Source: JBOHBN01 sp050698355 (GTDB lineage Bacteria; Actinomycetota; Actinomycetes; Streptosporangiales; WHST01). From it: a DNA stretch of 64,000 nt. Within the stretch, counting starts at the first letter, position 1, and every line of letters starts with the position of its first letter. The notes beneath the pieces were generated by a model. It did no database searches, was not told the DNA's origin, and saw only the letters and a list, made by a program, of their open reading frames with translations. The position numbers and the translations under genes were made by a program. The DNA lies in assembly GCA_050698355.1 (NCBI GenBank), contig JBOHBN010000209.1:1-64000 (forward strand), written 5' to 3'. Shown here piece by piece: positions 39,405-50,316 of this stretch.

Positions 39405-39787
39405 TGCCGGAGTATTTGACCGTCGAGGACCTGATGGTGGCGGCTCGTCGTTACCTCGGCGCCGAGCCAGAGATCCGCGATGCCGGCCTCCTGGACTCGG
39501 CCGTCGCGCGGCCACTAACGACCGTGTTCGGGCAAGAGGCGTACCCAGACCTCGACTCGAAGGGGGCGGCGCTGTTGCACTCGATTGTGGGCAACCATGC
39601 CCTCGTCGACGGCAACAAAAGGCTCGGCTGGACGGCGACGCAGCTCTTCTACGGGCTCAACGGGTACGAGCTGGTCGCCGATGAGGACGCCGAGTACGAG
39701 TGCGTCATCGGGGTGGCGGCCGGGCGCATCGACGACGTCACCGAGATCGCGAGCAGGCTCGCTGGTTGGAGGCGGCCGTGGCGATGA
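39401..39787 (+). CDS. Doc-type Fic-domain toxin
   Basis: A 128-residue Fic-fold protein. The motif HALVDGNKRLGW corresponds to Doc/Fic HxFx[D/E]GNKR with Leu-Val in place of the usual variable residues. VEDLMVAARRYLG at the N-terminus and PLTTVFGQEAYPDL are Doc-typical. Doc phosphorylates EF-Tu and so blocks translation. Here the partner is an RHH protein instead of Phd. GTG start at 39401, overlapping the antitoxin. Confidence 0.86.
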   Translation: MMPEYLTVEDLMVAARRYLGAEPEIRDAGLLDSAVARPLTTVFGQEAYPDLDSKGAALLHSIVGNHALVDGNKRLGWTATQLFYGLNGYELVADEDAEYECVIGVAAGRIDDVTEIASRLAGWRRPWR

Positions 39788-39884
39788 GACCCGAACGGTG
39801 GAGCTCTGTGCGGCACGACCTTGGGGGCTGTGGGTAGGTTGTGCCGTAGCTGCCGCACACCACGAGAAGACGGGCGCGCCACGC

Positions 39885-40247
39885 ATGTCCAAGGCAAGTC
39901 TCGACGAGGCCGACGAGGTTCTCGCGCGCGTCCTGCGCCAGCGGGAGCGCCACCGCGCGCGACCGATGCCCGTACGGATCGCCCTCGCCGTCGCGGGCGT
40001 CTGCACCTCGATCGTCGGCGCGATCCTCCTCATCGAGCCCGAGCTCGGCCTCCCTGTCCTGCTCGTCGGCCTCCGGCTGCTCGCTTACGAGTTCGACTGG
40101 GCGGCGCGCCTCTACGCGCGTGTCGCGCGTTCCTGGCAGCGCCTGCGCGAGCGCTACCGGCGCCTTTCACCGGCGACGAAGTACGCGACCTGGATCATCA
40201 CCGCGTTGGTCGTCGCCGCGTTCATCGCCTGGCTCGTACTCCGTTAG
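39885..40247 (+). CDS. Small membrane protein (TIGR02611/PGPGW-like)
   Basis: A 120-residue protein from ATG 39885. A charged N-terminal helix (DEADEVLARVLRQRERHRARP) precedes two hydrophobic segments (IALAVAGVCTSIVGAILLI, LGLPVLLVGLRLLA) and a C-terminal one (YATWIITALVVAAFIAWLV). The pattern resembles small PGPGW/TIGR02611 transmembrane proteins; assignment is tentative and function unknown. Confidence 0.7.
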   Translation: MSKASLDEADEVLARVLRQRERHRARPMPVRIALAVAGVCTSIVGAILLIEPELGLPVLLVGLRLLAYEFDWAARLYARVARSWQRLRERYRRLSPATKYATWIITALVVAAFIAWLVLR

Positions 40248-40252
40248 GGCTG

Positions 40253-40302
40253 GTTGTGTCCGAGGAACCGGCCGCAATCGCGACCGGTTCCTCGGACACA
40301 AC
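40253..40302. terminator. Bidirectional hairpin terminator
   Basis: Perfect 19-bp stem (40253-40271 with 40284-40302, GTTGTGTCCGAGGAACCGG) and 12-nt loop, between convergent genes. Confidence 0.9.
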
Positions 40303-40323
40303 AATGAGGGAGGTACGGCAAGC

Positions 40324-41187
40324 TCACGTGTCCGCGGACGGGCGACGCCGGCGAACGAGCCGGTAGCCGCGCCAGCTCCCGTACGCGACGGCGCCGAGGA
40401 TGAGCACGAACGGCGCGACGGCGCCGAGGGCGGTGAGTAGCCACACCACCGTTGTCTTGAACGCGGCCCAGCCGGCGGAGAGGCCGGAGAGGAAGCCCGC
40501 TTCCTTGACGTGGGTCGCCGCCGGAGCCTTGAGCCGCAAGGTGATCGTGGCGTAGCTCGTCTTGGTGTCGAGGGCCTTCTGCCGCGCCTCCAGGGCTTCG
40601 AGGTCGGCTTCTCGCTTGCTGAGCCGCTTCTCGACCTTGAGGACCTCACCGACGGTGTCGGCCTTGCCGAGCAGGGTGCGCAGCTGGTCGATCGTCGCGC
40701 GGGCCGATCGTACCCGGCTGTCGACGTCCGCGACCTTCTCGGTCACGTCACGCGCCCGCCGCTTGAGCGACAGCTGGTTGCCCAGCTGGGTGGACAGCCG
40801 GTGGAGCACGACGGGGTAGCGGTCGACGGGAACCTTGAGAGTGAGCCTGGACGTCGCGCCGTCGCCGTCCGGGTCCTTGCTGGTGCGCTCGCGGGCGGTG
40901 TAGCCGTGCGCCTTGGTGACGATCGACGTGGCCCCGTGCCTGGCCTTGGTGGCGTCGCCGACGCGGACGGTGAGCCTGGCGGTGTAGATGACCGAACGAT
41001 CCTGCGGGGCGAGCGTCACCTTCGCACCGCCGCCCCCGCCCTTGCTCAACAGGCGGTCGGCGGCGCTGCCGCCGCCCCCTCTCTCGGCGGACATGGACTG
41101 CCCTCCGCTGCCGCCGGTCGAACAGCCGCCGACCAGGAGACCTCCGGCGAGCAGGGCCGCCGCTGTGACCACGATGCGAGAGCTCAT
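40324..41187 (-). CDS. DUF4349 lipoprotein
   Basis: A 287-residue protein from ATG 41187 (an extension to 41238 lacks the signal start). Lipobox LVGGC follows a hydrophobic stretch. The DUF4349 domain covers RSVIYTARLTVRVGDATKA through LKVPVDRYPVVLHRLSTQLG and a coiled coil (DVTEKVADVDSRVRSARATIDQLRTLL, EVLKVEKRLSKREADLEALEARQKAL). A C-terminal transmembrane segment (VVWLLTALGAVAPFVLILGAVA) and basic tail follow. Function unknown; the coiled coil suggests an extracytoplasmic scaffold. Confidence 0.86.
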   Translation of the reverse strand: MSSRIVVTAAALLAGGLLVGGCSTGGSGGQSMSAERGGGGSAADRLLSKGGGGGAKVTLAPQDRSVIYTARLTVRVGDATKARHGATSIVTKAHGYTARERTSKDPDGDGATSRLTLKVPVDRYPVVLHRLSTQLGNQLSLKRRARDVTEKVADVDSRVRSARATIDQLRTLLGKADTVGEVLKVEKRLSKREADLEALEARQKALDTKTSYATITLRLKAPAATHVKEAGFLSGLSAGWAAFKTTVVWLLTALGAVAPFVLILGAVAYGSWRGYRLVRRRRPSADT

Positions 41188-41284
41188 GCCCCAGGGATGC
41201 CGGGCGAGGGTGCATTGGTTGCCCCGCGGGCGGGTCACGATTTGACCAACGCCGGCCGCGCCGGCGTACGCGCGCCTCCCGCCC

Positions 41285-42703
41285 TCAGGTCTCCAGGCGG
41301 TGGATCGCGCGCATCTTGTTGGTGGCGTCGAGTGCTGCGACCTTGTACGACTCCGCGAGCGTCGGGTAGTTGAACACCGTGTCGACCAAATAGTCGACGG
41401 TACCGCCGCAGCCCATCACCGCCTGCCCGATGTGCACCAGCTCGGTCGCGCCGCTGCCGAAGACGTGCACGCCGAGCAGCTCGCCGGTGTCGGTGTGCAC
41501 GAGTAGCTTCAGCATGCCGTACGAGTCGCCGATGATCTGGCCGCGGGCGAGCTCGCGGTACCGCGCGATGCCCACCTCGAACGGCACGCTCGCCTCGGTC
41601 AGCTCGTCCTCGGTGCGCCCGACATAGGAGATCTCCGGGATGGTGTAGATGCCGATCGGCTGCAGCGGCGTCAGGTCGTCCGCGGGCTCGCCGCAGGCGT
41701 GGTACGCGGCGAGCCGTCCCTGCTCCATCGACGTCGATGCGAGCGCGGGGAAGCCGATCACGTCGCCCACCGCGTAGATGTGCGGCACCTCGGTGCGGTA
41801 GTGCTCGTCCACCTTGACCCGACCGCGATCGTCGACGTCGAGTCCCGCGTTCTGCGGGTCGAGGGCGCCGAGCACCCCCTGCCGGCCGGCGGAGTACATC
41901 ACCGTGTCGGCGGGGATCTTCTTGCCGCTCTCCAGGATCGTGAGCGTGCCGTTCTCGAACTTCTCCACCGCCGAGACGGTCTCGCGGAACCGGAACGTCA
42001 CGGCGAGGTCGCGCAGCTGGTACTTCAGCGCCTCCACGACCTCCAGGTCGCAGAACGGCAGCATTCGCTGGTGGCGTTCGACGACGGTGACCTTGGTGCC
42101 GAGCGCGGCGAACATCGATGCGTACTCGATGCCGATGACGCCCGCACCCACGACGACGATGGAGCTGGGCATCTCCTCCAGCGCGAGTACCTGGTCGGAG
42201 TCGACGATCGTCCTGCCGTCGAACGCGACGCTGTCGGGACGGGCGGGCCGCGTGCCGACGGCGACGATCACCTTGTCCGCGCTGAGGTGCCGCTCGGTGC
42301 CGTCGTCGGTGTCGACGACGACCGTGTGCGGGTCATTGAACCGCGCCGTGCCGACGTAGACGTGTACGCGGTTGCGCGTCAGTTGGCTGCGTACGACGTC
42401 GATCTCCCGGCCGATGACGTAGTGCGTGCGGGCGTGCAGGTCGCCCATGCCGATCTCGTCCTTCAGCCGGTAGCTCTGCCCGTACACCTCGCGCTGGTTG
42501 AGCCCGGTCAGGTAGAGGACGGCCTCGCGCAGCGACTTGGACGGGATCGTGCCGGTGTTGATGCACACCCCGCCGACCATGTCCTTGCGCTCCACGATCG
42601 CGACGCGCCGGCCGAGCTTCGCCGCGGCGATCGCGGCCTTCTGCCCGCTCGGTCCGGAGCCGAGCACGACAAGGTCGTAGTCCTGCCCATCGTGGTCGGT
42701 CAT
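41285..42703 (-). CDS. sthA: Soluble NAD(P)+ transhydrogenase (Si-specific)
   Basis: A 472-residue flavoprotein of the disulfide-reductase fold. FAD site [24 protein letters not shown](P) site [23 protein letters not shown]-phosphate site [10 protein letters not shown]. The redox motif reads [18 protein letters not shown], with a single Cys, so it cannot form the CxxxxC disulfide of lipoamide dehydrogenases; this marks SthA. It would re-equilibrate NADPH and NADH. ATG at 42703; the frame stays open upstream as antisense to kbl. Confidence 0.9.
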   Translation of the reverse strand: MTDHDGQDYDLVVLGSGPSGQKAAIAAAKLGRRVAIVERKDMVGGVCINTGTIPSKSLREAVLYLTGLNQREVYGQSYRLKDEIGMGDLHARTHYVIGREIDVVRSQLTRNRVHVYVGTARFNDPHTVVVDTDDGTERHLSADKVIVAVGTRPARPDSVAFDGRTIVDSDQVLALEEMPSSIVVVGAGVIGIEYASMFAALGTKVTVVERHQRMLPFCDLEVVEALKYQLRDLAVTFRFRETVSAVEKFENGTLTILESGKKIPADTVMYSAGRQGVLGALDPQNAGLDVDDRGRVKVDEHYRTEVPHIYAVGDVIGFPALASTSMEQGRLAAYHACGEPADDLTPLQPIGIYTIPEISYVGRTEDELTEASVPFEVGIARYRELARGQIIGDSYGMLKLLVHTDTGELLGVHVFGSGATELVHIGQAVMGCGGTVDYLVDTVFNYPTLAESYKVAALDATNKMRAIHRLET

Positions 42704-42720
42704 CGGCTCAGTCTCCCAGG

Positions 42721-43923
<1,203 letters not shown>

Positions 43924-43924
43924 G

Positions 43925-44959
43925 TCAGCTCCTACTCGCCCATTCCAGGATCACCTTGCCGCAGGCGCCGGAACGGCAGATATCGAACGCCTTCTCGTAC
44001 TCCTCGTACGGCAACCGGTGGCTGATGACCGGCGAGATGTCGAGGCCGCACTGGAGCAGCACGGACATCTCGTACCAGGTCTCGAACATCTCCCGACCGT
44101 AGATGCCGCTCACCGTGAGCATGTTGAGTACGACCTGGCCCCAGTCGATCGCGAAGTCCTCCGCGGGGATGCCGAGCAATGCGACCCTGCCGCCATGCGC
44201 CATGTTCGCGAGCATGTCGCGCAGCGCGACCGGCATGCCGGACATCTCCATGCCGATGTCGAAGCCCTCACGCATGCCGAGCTGCCGCTGCGCGTCGGCG
44301 GCTGCCCGTACGCGGGCGTCCAACGCGAGCGTCACGCCCATCCGCTCAGCCAGCTGCAGCCGGTAGTCGCTCACATCGCTCACGACGACGTACCGGGCCC
44401 CCGCGTGCATGACGACGGCCGCCGCCATCAGCCCGATCGGTCCGGCCCCGGTGATGAGCACGTCCTCACCGAGCACGGGGAACTTCAGCGCCGTGTGCAC
44501 GGCGTTGCCGAACGGGTCGAAGATCGACGCGACGTCCAGGTCGGTGTTGGGCTCGTGGCGCCACACGTTGCCGGCGGGCAGCGCGACGTACTCGGCGAAG
44601 CACCCGGCGCGGCTCACGCCCAGGCCTTCGGTGTTCGCGCACATCACCCGCCGCCCGGCCATGCAGTTGCGGCAGCGGCCACAGACGATGTGGCCCTCTC
44701 CGCCTACCAGCTCACCCGGCTCCAAGTGGACGATCCGGTCGCCCGTCGCGACGATCTCGCCGACGAACTCGTGCCCGATGACCAGCGGTGCGGACACGTT
44801 CTCGGCGGCCCAGTCGTCCCACGCCTGGATATGCAGGTCGGTGCCGCAGATGCCCGTACGCAGCACCCGGATCAGCACGTCGTCGGGGCCGACGTCCGGC
44901 TCCGGGACGTCGGCGAGCGTCAAGCCCGGCGCTGCCTTCTCCTTGACCAGAGCCCTCAT
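43925..44959 (-). CDS. tdh: L-threonine 3-dehydrogenase
   Basis: A 344-residue zinc-dependent medium-chain dehydrogenase. Catalytic zinc region [15 protein letters not shown] and GHEFVGEI; structural zinc [18 protein letters not shown] site [45 protein letters not shown] is a Tdh signature. It oxidises threonine to 2-amino-3-oxobutyrate for Kbl. Two tandem palindromes lie 46-96 bp upstream of its ATG and probably control the tdh-kbl operon. Confidence 0.94.
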   Translation of the reverse strand: MRALVKEKAAPGLTLADVPEPDVGPDDVLIRVLRTGICGTDLHIQAWDDWAAENVSAPLVIGHEFVGEIVATGDRIVHLEPGELVGGEGHIVCGRCRNCMAGRRVMCANTEGLGVSRAGCFAEYVALPAGNVWRHEPNTDLDVASIFDPFGNAVHTALKFPVLGEDVLITGAGPIGLMAAAVVMHAGARYVVVSDVSDYRLQLAERMGVTLALDARVRAAADAQRQLGMREGFDIGMEMSGMPVALRDMLANMAHGGRVALLGIPAEDFAIDWGQVVLNMLTVSGIYGREMFETWYEMSVLLQCGLDISPVISHRLPYEEYEKAFDICRSGACGKVILEWASRS

Positions 44960-45004
44960 GCCGTCGAGCTTCTCACGCGGCCCGATACCGGTCCTGCCTG
45001 GTTC

Positions 45005-45055
45005 GTCACGGGGCGTCCCCGTGACGGTAGGTTTGTCACGGGGCGTCCCCGTGAC
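45005..45055. promoter_or_regulatory. Two tandem identical 21-bp palindromes between tdh and the LolA-like gene
   Basis: Copies at 45005-45025 and 45035-45055, each GTCACGGGG-CGT-CCCCGTGAC, separated by 9 bp (30-bp period, about three DNA turns, hence the same face). They sit upstream of tdh (minus) and of the secreted-protein gene (plus). Paired operator sites or tandem RNA hairpins; the regulator is unknown. Confidence 0.7.
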
Positions 45056-45177
45056 GAGCGGAATCCCGAGACCCCACGGTGCGCAGCGGCGAGAAATACC
45101 CCTTGAGGAGTACGCACGGTCGGCGGGACGCGGTTACCGTTGAAGCACGCCGACCACGAGGAACCACCGAGGTGATC

Positions 45178-46248
45178 ATGGCTAGCCGCAAGACAAGGTC
45201 CCGCCTGCGCTGGCTCTTGCCCGCGGGCATCACCGCCCTCGCCGTGGGCGGGGCCGTCGGGTGGCCGGCACTCTCCGCCAGCGCGGAGCCGGCGCTGCCG
45301 AACGTGACCGCCCAGACGTTGGTGTCGCGGGCGCTCAGCTCGGGCGTCGACACGTTCTCGGGGACCGTACGCAACACCTCCAACCTGGGCCTGCCGCCGC
45401 TGCCGGAGCAGGCGCGCGGCACCGAGTTCGCGTCGCTGCTCAGCGGCTCCACAACGCTGCGCGTCGCCGAATCGGGCGACCACAAGCAGCGCCTTGCCGT
45501 GCTCGGTTCGAGCGGCGAGAAGAACATCGTGCGCAATGGCAGGGACGTCTGGACGTACGACAGCGGCGAGCGGGAGGCCGTGCACCGTACGCTCCCGGCC
45601 AAGGTCGACGATCACCGTACGGATGCGGCAAACCAGATCACCCCGGACAAGCTCGCCAAGCAGGCGCTCCGCTCGCTGCGCGACGACACCGCCATCACGG
45701 TCGGCCGCGCCGCCGAGGTCGCCGGGCGGCCGGCGTACCAGCTCGTCCTGCACCCGAACTCCGACAAGTCGCTGGTCGGGTCGGTCTCCACCTACATCGA
45801 CGCGAAGACCTGGATGCCGCTCGGCGTGCAGGTGCTGCCGCGGGGTTCGTCCGACCCGGCGATCGACTCGAGGTTCACCAAGCTGTCGTACGCGAAGCCG
45901 GACGCGTCCACCTTCGAGTTCACACCGCCGGCTGGTACGGACGTCAAGCAGGAGCCGGTCCACGCCTGGAAGCACCCGGACCACGCGAGGCACCAGCAGG
46001 CTACCGGCGCCGACCACGAGTTCTCCTGGACGAAGGTCGTCCGGGTGGGCGACGTGTCGGACGCCAAGGGCAAGCACGCCGGGTTCGTGCGCCAGCTGCG
46101 CGCCATGGGCACCAAGGTCAGCGGCGACTTCGGCAGCGGCACGCTGATCAGGTCCCGCCTCGTGACCGTGCTCGTGCTCGACGACGGCCCCGTGTACGCG
46201 GGCGCGGTCACGCCGCGGGCGGTCGAGGCAGCGGCGGCGGACAACTGA
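45178..46248 (+). CDS. Secreted LolA/RseB-like protein
   Basis: A 356-residue protein from ATG 45178 with an N-terminal signal (RLRWLLPAGITALAVGGAVGWPALSASA). The mature domain (VDTFSGTVRNTSNLG, WTYDSGEREAVHRTLP, YIDAKTWMPLGVQVLPRG, STFEFTPPAGTDV) fits the LolA/RseB-like outer-surface fold found in actinobacterial envelope proteins. It lies 47 bp before the ABC ATPase on the same strand, so it may work with that exporter in lipid or envelope stress handling; this is inference. Confidence 0.82.
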   Translation: MASRKTRSRLRWLLPAGITALAVGGAVGWPALSASAEPALPNVTAQTLVSRALSSGVDTFSGTVRNTSNLGLPPLPEQARGTEFASLLSGSTTLRVAESGDHKQRLAVLGSSGEKNIVRNGRDVWTYDSGEREAVHRTLPAKVDDHRTDAANQITPDKLAKQALRSLRDDTAITVGRAAEVAGRPAYQLVLHPNSDKSLVGSVSTYIDAKTWMPLGVQVLPRGSSDPAIDSRFTKLSYAKPDASTFEFTPPAGTDVKQEPVHAWKHPDHARHQQATGADHEFSWTKVVRVGDVSDAKGKHAGFVRQLRAMGTKVSGDFGSGTLIRSRLVTVLVLDDGPVYAGAVTPRAVEAAAADN

Positions 46249-46295
46249 CCGAGACAAGCCGCCGCCCCGCCGCCCCGTTCGAGAGATCGGCCGCC

Positions 46296-47258
46296 ATGGC
46301 GGCCGGACCGTCGGACGCGACGGAGCAGCCGTACGCGGTTGCGACCCGCGGGCTGTCGAAGCGGTTCCGCGGCGGGCAGTACGCCGTGCGCGACCTGGCG
46401 CTGCTCGTGCCCGAGGGCAGCGTGTTCGGTTTCCTCGGCCCGAACGGGTCGGGCAAGACCACGACCATACGGATGCTGCTCGGCCTGGCGGCACCGACCG
46501 CGGGCGAGATCGCCGTATTCGGCCGGTCGGTGCCCGAACGCGCGGAGCAGGTGCTGCCGGACGTCGGGGCGCTGATCGAGGGGCCGGCCGGCTACCCGCA
46601 CCTGCCGGGCCGCGAGGTGCTCGTACGGATGGACGCCGCGGACCCGACCGCCGACCCGCGCACCCGCAGGGAGCGGATCGCGCGGGCGCTCGAGCGGGTG
46701 GGCCTGGCCGCGTCGGCGGGTAAGAAGTACCGCGCGTACTCGCTCGGCATGCGGCAGCGGCTCGGCCTCGCCGCCGCGCTGCTGCGCCCGCGCCGCCTGC
46801 TCGTGCTGGACGAGCCCACCAACGGCCTCGACCCGCAGGGCACCCGCGAGATCAGGGCACTGATCCGCGACCTCGCCGGTGACGGGACGACCGTGCTGCT
46901 GTCGTCCCACCTGCTCGCCGAGGTGGAGCAGGTCTGCACGCACGTCGCCGTGCTGAGCCACGGCGAGCTCGTCCGTCAGGGCACCGTCGACGACCTGCGC
47001 GAGCGGAGCGCGGCGCGGCTCTCCGTGTGTACGCCCGACGTCGAGCTGGCCGCCGCAACCATGCGCGACCTGGGCCTCGCGGACGTCTCTCCCGCGCAGG
47101 AACGTGTCGAGGTCGATCCGGGGGAGGTCGCCGCCGAGGACGTGTGCGCGGCGCTCGTGCGTGCCGGGGTACGGGTCCGCGAGCTCACCTCGGTGGTGCC
47201 GTCGCTGGAGGACTCGTTCGTTCGGTTGACCGGGGAGGGCTTCGATGTCGTCCCCTGA
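46296..47258 (+). CDS. ABC exporter ATP-binding protein
   Basis: A 320-residue ATPase: Walker A GPNGSGKTTTIRML, signature YSLGMRQRLGLAAALL, Walker B LLVLDEPTNGLDPQG, H-loop LLSSHLLAEVEQV. The sequence is of the DrrA/CcmA/NatA class that pairs with a multi-span permease. ATG at 46296 is chosen; the frame upstream is antisense-like read-through of the LolA-like gene. Overlaps the permease gene by 14 bp. Confidence 0.93.
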   Translation: MAAGPSDATEQPYAVATRGLSKRFRGGQYAVRDLALLVPEGSVFGFLGPNGSGKTTTIRMLLGLAAPTAGEIAVFGRSVPERAEQVLPDVGALIEGPAGYPHLPGREVLVRMDAADPTADPRTRRERIARALERVGLAASAGKKYRAYSLGMRQRLGLAAALLRPRRLLVLDEPTNGLDPQGTREIRALIRDLAGDGTTVLLSSHLLAEVEQVCTHVAVLSHGELVRQGTVDDLRERSAARLSVCTPDVELAAATMRDLGLADVSPAQERVEVDPGEVAAEDVCAALVRAGVRVRELTSVVPSLEDSFVRLTGEGFDVVP

Positions 47259-48120
47259 CACGCTCGCGCGCGACCAGACCCCCACTGCCGCGGCCGCCCG
47301 GCCGAACCGGCTGGGCCTTTTCACCAACGAGCTCGCGGTAGTGTTCCGGCGCTTGCGGACGATCGTCCTGCTTGCCTGCTACGCCGCCGTCCCCGTCCTG
47401 TTCGGCTTCGTGCTGCGGTTCGCCGCCGACCCGGGCGCGAGCGGCGGCGACGCGCCGGGGTTCATCGCGAGCGTCACGCAGAACGGCCTGTTCCTGCCGT
47501 TCCTCGCCATGTTCTTCCTGCTGCCGCTGTTCCTTCCGGTCGGCGTGGCGGTCGTCGCGGGGGACAGCGTCGCCGGCGAGGCGCACCTCGGCACGCTGCG
47601 CTACCTGCTCGTCGCCCCGGCAGGGCGGGTGCGCCTGCTCGCCGCGAAGCTCGTGTCGGTGTTCGCGTTCTGCCTGGTGGCACCGGTCGTCGTGGCGGTC
47701 TTCGGGCTGCTCGTCGGCCTGGCACTGTTCCCGCACACCGGCATGCCATTGCTGACCGGCACCACCATCTCGTACGGCCAGGGCCTGTGGCGGGTGTTCC
47801 TCGTGACCTGCTACGTGGCCGCCAGCCTCACCGGCATCGGCATGATCGGTCTGTTCGCGTCCACGCTCACCGAGGCGCCGCTCGGGGCGATGGCCGCGAC
47901 GGTGGCGACGCCACTCGTCAGCCAGATACTGGGCGCCGTGCCGCAGCTCGCGGTGATCCAGCCGTACCTGCCGACGCACCAGTGGCTCACCTTCGTCGAC
48001 CTGCTCCGCGACCCCATCTACACGCCCAACCTGCTGAACGGGCTGCTGATCCAGCTGGTCTACGTCCTCGTCTTCACCTCCGCCGCGTACGCGCGCATCA
48101 CCACCCGCGACGTCGCCTGA
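47245..48120 (+). CDS. ABC-2 type exporter permease
   Basis: A 291-residue protein with six hydrophobic segments (TIVLLACYAAVPVLFGFVL; GLFLPFLAMFFLLPLFLPVGVAVVAG; FAFCLVAPVVVAVFGLLVGLALF; VFLVTCYVAASLTGIGMIGLFAS and others). VAGDSVAGEAHLGTLRYLLVAPAGR is a typical ABC-2 loop. It should form the channel for the preceding ATPase; cargo unknown. Confidence 0.9.
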   Translation: MSSPDTLARDQTPTAAAARPNRLGLFTNELAVVFRRLRTIVLLACYAAVPVLFGFVLRFAADPGASGGDAPGFIASVTQNGLFLPFLAMFFLLPLFLPVGVAVVAGDSVAGEAHLGTLRYLLVAPAGRVRLLAAKLVSVFAFCLVAPVVVAVFGLLVGLALFPHTGMPLLTGTTISYGQGLWRVFLVTCYVAASLTGIGMIGLFASTLTEAPLGAMAATVATPLVSQILGAVPQLAVIQPYLPTHQWLTFVDLLRDPIYTPNLLNGLLIQLVYVLVFTSAAYARITTRDVA

Positions 48121-48150
48121 GCCGTCTGCGGCCAGGGCGCCGCGACACTG

Positions 48151-50262
48151 CTAGTCCAGGTGCCTGGGCAACTGCTTGCCGAGCCAGTGGTCGAGCGTTC
48201 GCACGTACGTCGCGGTGAGGTGGCCGGCGTTGCGGTAGACGAGAACGTTGCCGATGACGGCGGGACACTCGCCGTTCTGGCAGAGCTTGGGCGTCGGGTC
48301 GATGACCTTGACGCCGTCGGTCTTCTTCGCCGCCTCCGCGCCGACCGGCGCGAAGTCGAACCCGGTCTTCTTCGAGAACGCGCAGGTGCGCAGATCCTTC
48401 AGGTGTTGGGAGACGCAGTCGGGCATCTCCTGCGGCGGATGCGGCACCTCGTGCACCACGAACACCCGGGCGCCGGTCGAGCGCAACCGCTCCAGCGTCC
48501 TGGCGTACCCGGCCTCGAACGCGTTGTCGCTCGCGTCGGAGGGGAGCTTGCGGTCGCCTTCCATGACCGTGTAGTCGGTCAAGCTGCTGGTCAGGACCAT
48601 GTCCGGCGCGATCCCGTCGATCTGTTGCAGCGCGTCCTTCCGCCAGTCGCCGCACTCGGTGTACGCGCGCCGGAGGTCGGCCTTGTATCTGGCGATGTCC
48701 GCCGGCGGGCAGCCGGCCTTGGCGAAGACGACGAGCCGCCAGTGCCTGTCCTTGGCCACCTTGTTCAGCGCGGTGGACCACTGCATGGCATGCGAGTCAC
48801 CGAACAGCACGACCGTGTGCTTGCTCGACTTGTCGCCGTACACGCACTTCTTCGCCGACGTGTCCTTGGTGCCGGCCAGGCACCCGGAGTTCTGGATCGG
48901 TCCACGGTCGTCGGCGGCCTCCTGCGGGGCGGGGCGCACCGCGGCGGCCCTCGGCTGCGGCGGCTTCGTCTGCTCCAGCGCCCGCGCGCCCTTCGCGTCC
49001 TCCTTCGAGGCGGTCGGCATGGTCGGCGTGGCAGCGTGCAGCCCCGCGCCGAGCAGCACGACGAAGCAGGTCGAGGCCATCCCGAAGCGCAGCGCCCTGG
49101 CCGGAACCCGGCTGAAACCACGGAACCGCCGGAACGGCTCCTCCACGAGGCGGTGCGTCAGCAGGGCCGGCACGTACGACGCGGCGACCACAAGCACCGC
49201 CTGCAGCGCGGACAGGTGCCCCCAGTGGGCCTGGGCGAAGACGATGAACGGCCAGTGCCACATGTACCAGACGTACGAGACCCGGCCGACGTGTCGAAGC
49301 GGCGGGAGGGACAGGAGGCGGTGCGGCCAGGCGGTCGTCGTCGTGGAGCCGGCCACGATGAGCGCGCCGGCGCCGAGCGTCGGGACGAGCGCCAGGGCGC
49401 CGGGGAAGCTCGTGTCGTCGCCGAACGCGACGGCCGACCAGCCGATCGCCGCGAACCCGCAGGCGGACAGCAGGGCTGCGAGCCACCGCGGCAGCGTGCG
49501 GGGCGAGGCGAGCACGAGCGCGAGCACCCCGCCCAGAGCCAGCTCCCAGCCCCGGGTGAGCGTCGAGAAGTACGCCCGACCGGCCTCCGCGTACGTCAGG
49601 TAGACGCACCAACCGAAGGACGCGGCCGCGACGGTTGCCAGGGCACCGGCGAGCACCGGCCGGATGTTGCGGCCGGAGCGCCGCCACCACCAGGTGACGA
49701 GCAGCAGCAGTGCGGGCCACGCCAGGTAGAACTGCTCCTCGACGGCCAGCGACCAGAAGTGCTGGACGGGGCTTTCCTGCGTGCCCGCCGCGAGGTAGTC
49801 GATGGCGCGGGAGACCAGCCGCCAGTTGATGACGTACACGCCGGACGCGATCACGTCGCCGGCCACGATGAGCCGCCGTACCGGGGAGAACAGCGCCCAG
49901 GAGAGCGCCGCGACCGCGACCAGGACGACGGTGAAGGACGGCAGCAACCGTTTCGCGCGGCGCGCGTAGAACCCCCGGATCGAGATCGTTCCGGTGCCCT
50001 CGATCTCGCGCAGCAGCAGCCCGGTGATCAGGAACCCGGAGATGACGAAGAAGATGTCGACGCCCACGTAGCCGCCGGTGACGAACGGCAGGCTCGCGTG
50101 GTACAGCAGCACCGCCACCACGGCGATGCCGCGCAGCCCCTCCACGTCCGGGCGGAAGGCCTTCCTGGCGGGCTCCCTGCGCTGCGACCCGGCTCGGTGC
50201 CGGCCGGCTGGCCGTCGACCAGTTGCGTGCGCGTGCGGGACGCGCTCACGAGAGGGTGCCAT
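48151..50262 (-). CDS. Membrane acyltransferase (family 3) with C-terminal SGNH domain
   Basis: A 703-residue OafA-type enzyme. Residues about 35-370 carry the acyltransferase-3 membrane domain with ten or so segments (RPDVEGLRGIAVVAVLLYHA, GGYVGVDIFFVISGFLITGLLL, FYARRAKRLLP, QHFWSLAVEEQFYLAWP). A Pro/Ala linker follows, then an extracytoplasmic SGNH hydrolase-like domain: VVLFGDSHAMQWSTALNKVA (Ser) and RNAGHLTATYVRTL (His). It should O-acetylate a surface polysaccharide or peptidoglycan. The substrate is unknown and no glycan cluster adjoins. Confidence 0.9.
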   Translation of the reverse strand: MAPSRERVPHAHATGRRPAGRHRAGSQRREPARKAFRPDVEGLRGIAVVAVLLYHASLPFVTGGYVGVDIFFVISGFLITGLLLREIEGTGTISIRGFYARRAKRLLPSFTVVLVAVAALSWALFSPVRRLIVAGDVIASGVYVINWRLVSRAIDYLAAGTQESPVQHFWSLAVEEQFYLAWPALLLLVTWWWRRSGRNIRPVLAGALATVAAASFGWCVYLTYAEAGRAYFSTLTRGWELALGGVLALVLASPRTLPRWLAALLSACGFAAIGWSAVAFGDDTSFPGALALVPTLGAGALIVAGSTTTTAWPHRLLSLPPLRHVGRVSYVWYMWHWPFIVFAQAHWGHLSALQAVLVVAASYVPALLTHRLVEEPFRRFRGFSRVPARALRFGMASTCFVVLLGAGLHAATPTMPTASKEDAKGARALEQTKPPQPRAAAVRPAPQEAADDRGPIQNSGCLAGTKDTSAKKCVYGDKSSKHTVVLFGDSHAMQWSTALNKVAKDRHWRLVVFAKAGCPPADIARYKADLRRAYTECGDWRKDALQQIDGIAPDMVLTSSLTDYTVMEGDRKLPSDASDNAFEAGYARTLERLRSTGARVFVVHEVPHPPQEMPDCVSQHLKDLRTCAFSKKTGFDFAPVGAEAAKKTDGVKVIDPTPKLCQNGECPAVIGNVLVYRNAGHLTATYVRTLDHWLGKQLPRHLD

Positions 50263-50316
50263 CTTTACGGAATCGTAACAGAAGCGTGCCCTGCTCGAGA
50301 CGTGCGGTTTCCTTGT

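Noticed and set aside
45005..45055. CRISPR array
   Set aside because: Only two repeats with a 9-bp spacer and no cas genes.
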